Part shown: positions 6,164-10,578 of the stretch, one piece after another
How the letters are laid out: each line of letters begins with the position of its first letter
How positions within the stretch are numbered: the first letter of the stretch is position 1
Assembly (NCBI GenBank): GCA_020717885.1
Contig: DYDN01000023.1
Coordinates: 1 to 10,578 of the forward strand
Length of the DNA: 10,578 nucleotides
DNA from: Candidatus Forterrea sp.
GTDB taxonomy: Archaea > Iainarchaeota > Iainarchaeia > Iainarchaeales > JAAZKV01
Direction: 5' to 3'
Made by a program: the position numbers and the translations under genes
Notes under the pieces: generated by a model
What the model was told of the DNA's origin: nothing
Seen by the model: the letters and a program-made list of their open reading frames with translations, nothing else
Database searches by the model: none

Positions 6164-7690
6164 TTATCCCTTATACGCAAACTTTCGCAGTATTTTTCTT
6201 TCTTTTTTCAATGCGTGCAAGAGTAAGTGCTTGAATGCCTTTGAAGCCTGATATACGGGGTAGAATGCAAAGAAGCAAAATATTATGAATGAGGTTACTT
6301 CTCTGCTGTAAAGAAGCGGAACTCCGAATGAGGGGAGGGTTTCATACAAAAGCACTGTTACCCATGCAAAGCAAAGCACAACAAAAATATTTCCGCCAAA
6401 TTTCTTTAATTGGCTTATTGTGAAAGGAGTGTGCTCGTGTATATTTGAATGCTCCGGTGCTTTTGCAAAAAGAGTTGGAAGAAAATCAAATACTTTCTGG
6501 TGTAAGTGACGCAAATTGTATAGTGGCTGGAAAAGAATCACAGTAATTAGGATTAGCAAAAATGCGATTGGAGCAAGAAGCGCGCTCTCCGCTCCGTGTA
6601 GTGCAGGAAGTGCGCTTGTAGCAATGATTACAACAAATTCCCCTAAAGGCACAAGAAGTATTGCAACAATTGTTGAGTCCTCTCTGCTTAAACCAAATGC
6701 TCCGCCGAATAATTTTGTGACAACCGCATGCATTATTATTGCGCCAATTGCAAGTAAAAGAGCTATTCCGCCAAGGAATGCGAGAGTATGAATTTCGGGG
6801 ATTTGAATTGAGCCAGTAGTGGGATTAAAGAATAATAGTGTTCCAAATCCAACGAAGAAGAATACTAGCATGAATTCTCTAAGGAAACCAACATCCTTCT
6901 TTATTTTTTCTCCAGAACGAGTTTCTGCGAGCGCGAAACCCGCAAAGTACGCTCCAAGCGCCATTGAGAGACCTAAAAGGGTTCCTAGTGTCGCGACAAT
7001 TAACCCAACTCCAAGTGCATACAAAGTAATTTCCGTGTGTCCAAATCCATTCTTTGTAAGCCAATTCTCCACAAGTCTTGATAGTCTTGAAACCGCAAAA
7101 AATGCCGCTACTGTAAAAACAATTGCGGCAATTGCTAACCCAAGAGGATCACTTGAGGCGCTGTGCGCCGAAAAAGTTGTGAGAAAACCCAAAATAACTA
7201 TCCCAATAAAGTCTTGTAGAATTAAAAGAGAAATTGCGTGCTTCATTGCGTTATGCTGGATAAGCCCCCTATCAAAAGCAAATTTTGCTACAATTGCTGT
7301 ACTCGTTGAGAAAGTCATTATCGCGATAACCATTGAGAAGAAAAGAGAGAAACCCGCAAGATATGCAATTGAGAAACCAATTGCGGCGCATGCGGTCATA
7401 TCAAGAACAGCTAAACCAATTGCGCTTGAACCCGCCTTTAAAAAATCCTTTAGGGACATTTCTATCCCCAAGTAAAATAATAAAATAAATAATCCCAGTT
7501 CGCTAAATCCCGTAACTAATGGATCAGTTGGGCTAAGAAAACCGAGGAACATTGGGCCAAGCAAGAACCCCGCAATAATATACCCAAGTACCGCGTTTTG
7601 ACCGGTTTTTTTAACAAAAATACTGAACCCAATCGCAAGAATAATAATTATTCCAAGTGCCTCAAGAGGCAAAACGCTTGCAGTGGACAT
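6164..7690 (-). CDS. CPA2/KefB-type cation:proton antiporter
   Basis: This 508-residue integral membrane protein would exchange Na+ or K+ for protons. About twelve hydrophobic helices cover residues 8-390, with family hallmarks in order: GQNAVLGYIIAGFLLGP (family G-Y-x-x-A-G-x-x-x-G-P), an FSELGLFILLFYLGIEM segment, the core helix LLILQDFIGIVIL (Gln-Asp at about 159-160), LGAYFAGFALAE, and PLGEFVVII. Unlike KefB/KefC it has no C-terminal RCK/TrkA-N nucleotide domain. Instead a loop containing His and Pro (about 395-425) is followed by two more hydrophobic segments (about 434-452 and 465-481) and a Lys-rich tail. The start is ATG 7690, not the TTG at 7696, because a TATA-like box lies about 26 bases upstream. 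The ion cannot be assigned from sequence. It is transcribed divergently from the beta-propeller gene. Confidence 0.9.
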   Translation of the reverse strand: MSTASVLPLEALGIIIILAIGFSIFVKKTGQNAVLGYIIAGFLLGPMFLGFLSPTDPLVTGFSELGLFILLFYLGIEMSLKDFLKAGSSAIGLAVLDMTACAAIGFSIAYLAGFSLFFSMVIAIMTFSTSTAIVAKFAFDRGLIQHNAMKHAISLLILQDFIGIVILGFLTTFSAHSASSDPLGLAIAAIVFTVAAFFAVSRLSRLVENWLTKNGFGHTEITLYALGVGLIVATLGTLLGLSMALGAYFAGFALAETRSGEKIKKDVGFLREFMLVFFFVGFGTLLFFNPTTGSIQIPEIHTLAFLGGIALLLAIGAIIMHAVVTKLFGGAFGLSREDSTIVAILLVPLGEFVVIIATSALPALHGAESALLAPIAFLLILITVILFQPLYNLRHLHQKVFDFLPTLFAKAPEHSNIHEHTPFTISQLKKFGGNIFVVLCFAWVTVLLYETLPSFGVPLLYSREVTSFIIFCFFAFYPVYQASKAFKHLLLHALKKERKILRKFAYKG

Positions 7691-7710
7691 AGGCAAAATA
7701 AGACTTTTAG

Positions 7711-7722
7711 GGAATAAAAAGA
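7711..7722 (-). promoter_or_regulatory. TATA box of the antiporter gene
   Basis: On the minus strand an AT-rich CTTTTTATTCC element is centred about 26 bases upstream of the ATG at 7690, matching the leaderless spacing seen at sua5 and the fusion gene. It is less perfect than those two. Confidence 0.45.
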
Positions 7723-7785
7723 TTACTTTGGGGGAGTTGCACCTAATACTTATGCTTTGGCATTCCCCGTATTAAAAACAAATCC

Positions 7786-7793
7786 TTTATTAT
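7786..7793 (+). promoter_or_regulatory. possible TATA box of the beta-propeller gene
   Basis: TTTATTAT lies in the 156-base divergent gap. It would place a transcript start near 7815, leaving a leader of about 30 bases that contains a Shine-Dalgarno sequence. This is a weaker call than the other TATA boxes; AT-rich alternatives lie nearby at 7771-7778. Confidence 0.35.
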
Positions 7794-7833
7794 CCTGAAG
7801 GCATCTAAGTACTAGAGGCATTTGCCTTGTGGT

Positions 7834-7842
7834 AGGAGATGA
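7834..7842 (+). promoter_or_regulatory. ribosome binding site that decides the beta-propeller start
   Basis: AGGAGATGA closely matches the complement of the 16S rRNA 3' end and ends 4 bases before the ATG at 7847 (GGAG core 8 bases away). It lies inside the longer frame that opens at GTG 7829, so that GTG is unlikely to be the true start. Confidence 0.65.
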
Positions 7843-7846
7843 AATA

Positions 7847-10036
7847 ATGGTTAATTGTGGGAGTAAAGTAAAAGTAAATAATGATACCGGGGGATATGAT
7901 GATTCTGATTCACGTGAAGAGGACAGAAAATTTAATAAAGCGACAGTCTCGTTTGTTTTAGTTGCAATAGTTGTCTCCGCGTTATTCATTTTCTTTGCAC
8001 CACAAACAATTACTCATCCAAATGAAGTTCAAATGGCAAAATTCTCAAGTTATGATGAACTAGTAAATTATTTTTCAAAAGCAAATAATAATTATGGAAG
8101 AGGGATGTATACTGATTTTACACTCCCAAGTATGCTTAACGCTGCGACTGGAATGAGCGCATCAAAATCAATGTCCCCTGAATCAGTTTCAGGCCCAAGC
8201 GCCCCAGATTATTCAAAAACAAATATCCAAGTAGAGGGAGTAGATGAAGCTGATATAATAAAAAATGATGGAAAATTTATTTACGCGATAGCAAAAGGAA
8301 AACTATTTATCATAAATGCGTTCCCTGCGGAGGATATGAAAATAATTTCAACAATTGATTTAACTCTGCAAAAGAAATACATAAGTCCAACAGAGATGTT
8401 TATTTCAGGAGATAGTAAAGAGTTATTGTTATTTAGCAGCACAATTAGAGCTTGGGGTTATGCAAAAGGAGTTGCTCCGGGCGCAGGCTCAAGCGGAGCA
8501 GCATCATCAAAGATGAGAGCAAGTCCTGACTATTACCCATACTATAGTGGGGTCCCAACAACTTTAGTTCAATTGTATGATATTTCGGATAAAACAAATC
8601 CAATAGTAAAGAAAGAAGTAGAATTCCAAGGTAATTATCTCTCTTCAAGACTAATTGGGGATAATGCTTACTTTGTGATTAATAGTTATCCAAGGTATGG
8701 TATGTACACGACTGATTCCAATGGAAGCGATTCGAATGGAATAATTCCACTAATGGCGGTTGATGATAGAGAAATGAATATTGCAAGCGCAAATCAAATT
8801 GGCATAATGCCAAGAGTAATGCCAACAAGCTTTGTAACAATTGCTTCACTAAATATGAAAACCCAAGGCATGAACAAAGAAACTGTTGCGGCAAGCGCGG
8901 AGACTGTTTACGCATCACAAAACAATTTGTTTTTTGTTGATCAGTACTGGGATTACTATGATTATGATGGTCCGGTTCCGATGGAAGTAGCGGGACTAGT
9001 AAAAAGCATTTACTTTCCAACAATTGGCTCAACAGAGAAAACAACAATAAACAAATTCTCGTTAAGTGATGGGAAGATTGCTTTCGCTGGACAAGGAGTA
9101 GTTCCAGGCCACATCCTTAACCAGTTCAGCATGGATGAATACAAAGGTGATTTAAGAATTGCAACAACAGTTGAACGCGGATGGGACAATACAGGAATTG
9201 ATCAGTCAAAAAACAATGTTTATATCCTAAATTCTGATATGAATGTTGTTGGTTCAATTGAAGGAATTGCCCCCGGAGAAAAAATCTATTCCGCAAGGTT
9301 CATGGGAGACAAAGGGTATATGGTAACATTCAAGTATGTTGACCCATTATTCGTACTTGACCTCTCAAATCCAAGCCACCCAGCAATATTAGGTAAATTA
9401 AAAATCCCAGGGTACTCGGATTATATGCAGCCAATAGATGAGACACACATACTAGGAATAGGAAAGGATGTGAATGAGAACTTTGATATAGAAAAAGTCC
9501 ACAGCCCTGATGCAGTATATTACACAGCAATAGGCGGAGTAAAGATGGCCATATTTGATGTCTCAGATGTGGCAAATCCAAAAGAAATGTACAAAACTGT
9601 GATTGGAAGCCGCGGAACAGATTCAATCGCGCTAACAAACCACAAAGCGCTCCTCTTTGACATCTCAAAGAATTTATTGGTTCTACCAATATCAATAATG
9701 GAGTTTAGTGATACAACTAGCACCACTGATTACTACTCACAGAGGCAAACATTCAATGGAGCAATAGTTTACAACGTCTCCCTTGAGAACGGGTTCTCTG
9801 AAAGAGGAAGAGTAACACACATATCAGCGGAAGACGAACTCAAAAGCGGGTACTACTATGATAACTCAAAACAAATTGAGCGCTCATTGTACATGGATAA
9901 TGTGCTTTACACATTCTCAAGCAGCATGCTCAAAGCAAATGTGCTTGATACGCTCGCGAACATAAGTGAAACAATATTCCCTGGAACGGACCAGAGTTAT
10001 TATGGTTACGGCGGGGCAGTACCAATGATGGAGTGA
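7847..10036 (+). CDS. membrane-anchored beta-propeller protein (Beta_propel, COG4880-like)
   Basis: This large 729-residue protein has a short, strongly charged cytoplasmic N-terminus, one membrane helix (about 34-50, VSFVLVAIVVSALFIFF) and then an extracytoplasmic body. The diagnostic block TNIQVEGVDEADIIKNDGKF, followed by IYAIAKGKLFIIN, sits at about 125-157. It matches the conserved start of the secreted C-terminal beta-propeller family distantly related to WD40. Later blade-like repeats each pair a Tyr/Phe-rich strand with an Asp-x-Ser turn (LYDISDKTNP, VLDLSNPSHP, IFDVSDVANP), as expected for propeller blades that begin with D-[IVL]-S. The C-terminus is rich in Tyr and Gly. The family occurs in archaea and bacteria with no proven biochemical role; surface binding is inference. 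The start is ATG 7847, set by the Shine-Dalgarno at 7834-7842. No truncation is seen. Confidence 0.88.
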   Translation: MVNCGSKVKVNNDTGGYDDSDSREEDRKFNKATVSFVLVAIVVSALFIFFAPQTITHPNEVQMAKFSSYDELVNYFSKANNNYGRGMYTDFTLPSMLNAATGMSASKSMSPESVSGPSAPDYSKTNIQVEGVDEADIIKNDGKFIYAIAKGKLFIINAFPAEDMKIISTIDLTLQKKYISPTEMFISGDSKELLLFSSTIRAWGYAKGVAPGAGSSGAASSKMRASPDYYPYYSGVPTTLVQLYDISDKTNPIVKKEVEFQGNYLSSRLIGDNAYFVINSYPRYGMYTTDSNGSDSNGIIPLMAVDDREMNIASANQIGIMPRVMPTSFVTIASLNMKTQGMNKETVAASAETVYASQNNLFFVDQYWDYYDYDGPVPMEVAGLVKSIYFPTIGSTEKTTINKFSLSDGKIAFAGQGVVPGHILNQFSMDEYKGDLRIATTVERGWDNTGIDQSKNNVYILNSDMNVVGSIEGIAPGEKIYSARFMGDKGYMVTFKYVDPLFVLDLSNPSHPAILGKLKIPGYSDYMQPIDETHILGIGKDVNENFDIEKVHSPDAVYYTAIGGVKMAIFDVSDVANPKEMYKTVIGSRGTDSIALTNHKALLFDISKNLLVLPISIMEFSDTTSTTDYYSQRQTFNGAIVYNVSLENGFSERGRVTHISAEDELKSGYYYDNSKQIERSLYMDNVLYTFSSSMLKANVLDTLANISETIFPGTDQSYYGYGGAVPMME

Positions 10037-10065
10037 ACAGAAGAAGTGTGAATAAAAAAATTATA

Positions 10066-10104
10066 ACTCTTGGAAGATTTGTTTTAAGTCTTCCAGGAGT
10101 TTTT
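10066..10104 (+). terminator. stem-loop terminator after the beta-propeller gene
   Basis: A 12-bp stem (10066-10077 with 10089-10100, one G-T wobble) encloses an 11-base loop and is followed directly by TTTT. It lies 29 bases after the stop codon of the beta-propeller gene. This is intrinsic-terminator-like and unusually strong for an archaeon. Because the small gene at 10127-10303 converges on it, it may also end that transcript. Confidence 0.6.
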
Positions 10105-10126
10105 CAAAAATAGACTTCTGTTTCAT

Positions 10127-10303
10127 TTACTTCTTTCCTGACAACTTGTTCTTCTTTATGTAAGCCCAAAGTTTCTTTGTCATTTCGCTAGGAGCCAAAT
10201 CTCCAGAACCGAATACGCTCTCAACTGTGTCATCACACCCCTTGAAGCTAATATAATAACCCCCGAATGCTTTTTTCTTTGGCTTTGCGCCGAATAATGC
10301 CAT
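10127..10303 (-). CDS. small basic protein with SWIB-like C-terminal helix motif
   Basis: This 58-residue, Lys-rich, presumably cytosolic protein has a basic N-terminus (MALFGAKPKKK), a middle with GGYYISFKGCDDTVESVFG, and a C-terminus LAPSEMTKKLWAYIKKNKL followed by SGKK. The last part resembles the helix of SWIB/MDM2 domains (pattern L-x-P-x-x-[MV]-x-K-x-L-W-x-Y-I-K-x-x-x-L), but the protein is too short for a full SWIB domain. Similar stand-alone short proteins may exist in archaea; I cannot name one with certainty. The start at ATG 10303 is set by GGAGGGG at 10310-10316, 8 bases upstream; the longer frame from ATG 10318 overlaps that ribosome binding site. It lies between a terminator and an IS end. 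DNA or protein binding would be a guess. Confidence 0.7.
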   Translation of the reverse strand: MALFGAKPKKKAFGGYYISFKGCDDTVESVFGSGDLAPSEMTKKLWAYIKKNKLSGKK

Positions 10304-10309
10304 GATTAA

Positions 10310-10316
10310 CCCCTCC
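10310..10316 (-). promoter_or_regulatory. ribosome binding site that decides the small protein's start
   Basis: On the minus strand GGAGGGG precedes the ATG at 10303 with a spacer of 6-8 bases. The upstream in-frame ATG (10316-10318) overlaps its first G, so the shorter start is preferred. Confidence 0.65.
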
Positions 10317-10352
10317 ATTAAGGTTTGATTTACATTAGAAAAAGAAGTTCAA

Positions 10353-10363
10353 GTATTTAAACC
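10353..10363 (-). promoter_or_regulatory. TATA box of the small basic protein gene
   Basis: On the minus strand the sequence reads GGTTTAAATAC. It would start a transcript near 10331 and give a leader of about 28 bases that contains the GGAGGGG ribosome binding site. The box lies only about 10 bases from the boundary of the right-hand IS copy. Confidence 0.55.
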
Positions 10364-10465
10364 TGCCTGGAAAAACGGCTTTGTTGAAAGTCCGTGTTTT
10401 TGTTTGTAAAGGGGCTTTTTTATGCCCCAATAGTGTTTAGGTTATTGGGGTTTGGAGAACCAATT

Positions 10466-10472
10466 GAGGTGG
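10466..10472 (+). promoter_or_regulatory. transposase ribosome binding site in a hairpin loop
   Basis: GAGGTGG is 7 bases upstream of the transposase ATG at 10480. Its core lies in the 7-base loop (10463-10469) of a bulged 8-bp stem, which could limit translation. The left copy has the same arrangement on the minus strand (110-116). Confidence 0.55.
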
Positions 10473-10479
10473 TTTCCTG

Positions 10480-10578
10480 ATGAATTGTAAGTTGGTTAGG
10501 AAAGTTAAAGTTTTGCTCAAGCGAGCTAAGATGCCTGATTTTTTGCATCAGTTTGGTCCAAAGTGGTTTCCACTTTGG
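10480..10578 (+). CDS. transposase, N-terminal fragment (runs off the right edge)
   Basis: An ATG at 10480, 7 bases after GAGGTGG, opens a frame of 33 codons to the end of the window. The peptide starts MNCKLVRKVKVLLKRAK and contains PDFLHQFGPKWF. It is identical to the left fragment. The high-Lys/Arg start followed by PxFLHxFGPK resembles archaeal IS5/ISNCY-type DDE transposases; this is a by-eye family call. Catalytic residues are outside the window. Confidence 0.6.
   Translation, partial: MNCKLVRKVKVLLKRAKMPDFLHQFGPKWFPLW

Larger units (their letters stand above)
10374..10578 (+). mobile_element. 5' end of an insertion sequence, right copy (outward-facing)
   Basis: This is an exact 205-base inverted copy of 4-208. 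It starts at the inner tip and carries the leader and the first 33 transposase codons before the window ends. The leader holds three inverted repeats: GGGGC/GCCCC (10411-10415 with 10424-10428), CCCCAATA/TATTGGGG (10425-10432 with 10443-10450, sharing CCCC with the first) and GGAGAACCA/TGGTTTCC (10454-10462 with 10470-10477, one bulged G). Perfect identity of the two copies means recent transposition, or the same consensus assembled twice. Confidence 0.72.

Noticed and set aside
6819..7475. 218-codon open frame on the plus strand opposite the antiporter
   Set aside because: Its composition is Lys/Pro/Ala/Ile-rich with no family pattern and it mirrors the antiporter codons; it has no promoter or ribosome binding site. 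It is a shadow frame.
8679..9047. Minus-strand frame inside the beta-propeller gene
   Set aside because: It is rich in Leu, Ser and Gln as expected for the complement of propeller codons; there is no ribosome binding site or family similarity.
1..10578. Linear virus or plasmid with terminal inverted repeats
   Set aside because: The repeats encode a transposase start and the interior holds housekeeping genes (sua5, asnB, dph6). No replication, capsid or terminal-protein gene is present.
1..10578. A new defence system or CRISPR array
   Set aside because: No nuclease, helicase, reverse transcriptase, toxin-antitoxin pair or spaced direct repeats could be seen; every large gene has a recognised non-defence family.

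Overview
The window looks like a piece of an archaeal chromosome. It is AT-rich, its coding is dense and close to gap-free, and it carries archaeal-type genes: a Sua5 threonylcarbamoyl-AMP synthase and an archaeal Dph6-type diphthine-ammonia ligase. TATA-like boxes lie about 26 bases upstream of several start codons, which points to leaderless transcripts. Small lineage-specific proteins and the compact layout would suit a DPANN-type or other uncultivated euryarchaeal genome, but the exact phylum cannot be settled from this sequence.

Layout, left to right. Positions 4-208 are an outward-facing end of an insertion sequence (IS) with the first codons of a transposase on the minus strand. Next come two plus-strand genes: sua5 (255-1292) and a two-enzyme fusion of an AsnB-type asparagine synthetase with a Dph6 diphthine-ammonia ligase (1315-3465). 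Four minus-strand genes follow: a MacB/FtsX-type ABC permease (3516-4736), its LolD/MacB-type ATPase (4777-5526), a thioredoxin-fold lipoprotein with a CPHC motif (5607-6095) and a CPA2/KefB-type cation:proton antiporter (6164-7690). A divergent promoter region separates these from a plus-strand membrane-anchored beta-propeller protein (7847-10036). A terminator-like hairpin (10066-10104) and a small basic minus-strand protein with a SWIB-like C-terminus (10127-10303) come next. The window closes with a second copy of the IS end (10374-10578), an exact reverse complement of the left one.

How the genes relate. The left pair both serve translation: Sua5 starts tRNA t6A37 synthesis, and Dph6 amidates diphthine on elongation factor 2. 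The middle block is an envelope set: a MacB-like ABC transporter, a surface lipoprotein with a probable disulfide-exchange site, an ion antiporter and a surface beta-propeller protein. Apart from the ATPase-permease pair, each gene seems to have its own promoter.

The most notable points are the AsnB-Dph6 fusion, in which a glutaminase, an asparagine synthetase and an ammonia-using ligase share one chain, and the perfect 205-bp inverted terminal repeat. The repeat is best read as two inverted IS copies at which an assembly stopped, or possibly as the arms of a composite transposon. I do not see a CRISPR array, a tRNA, an rRNA or a convincing new defence system. There is no gene-free stretch longer than 300 bases.
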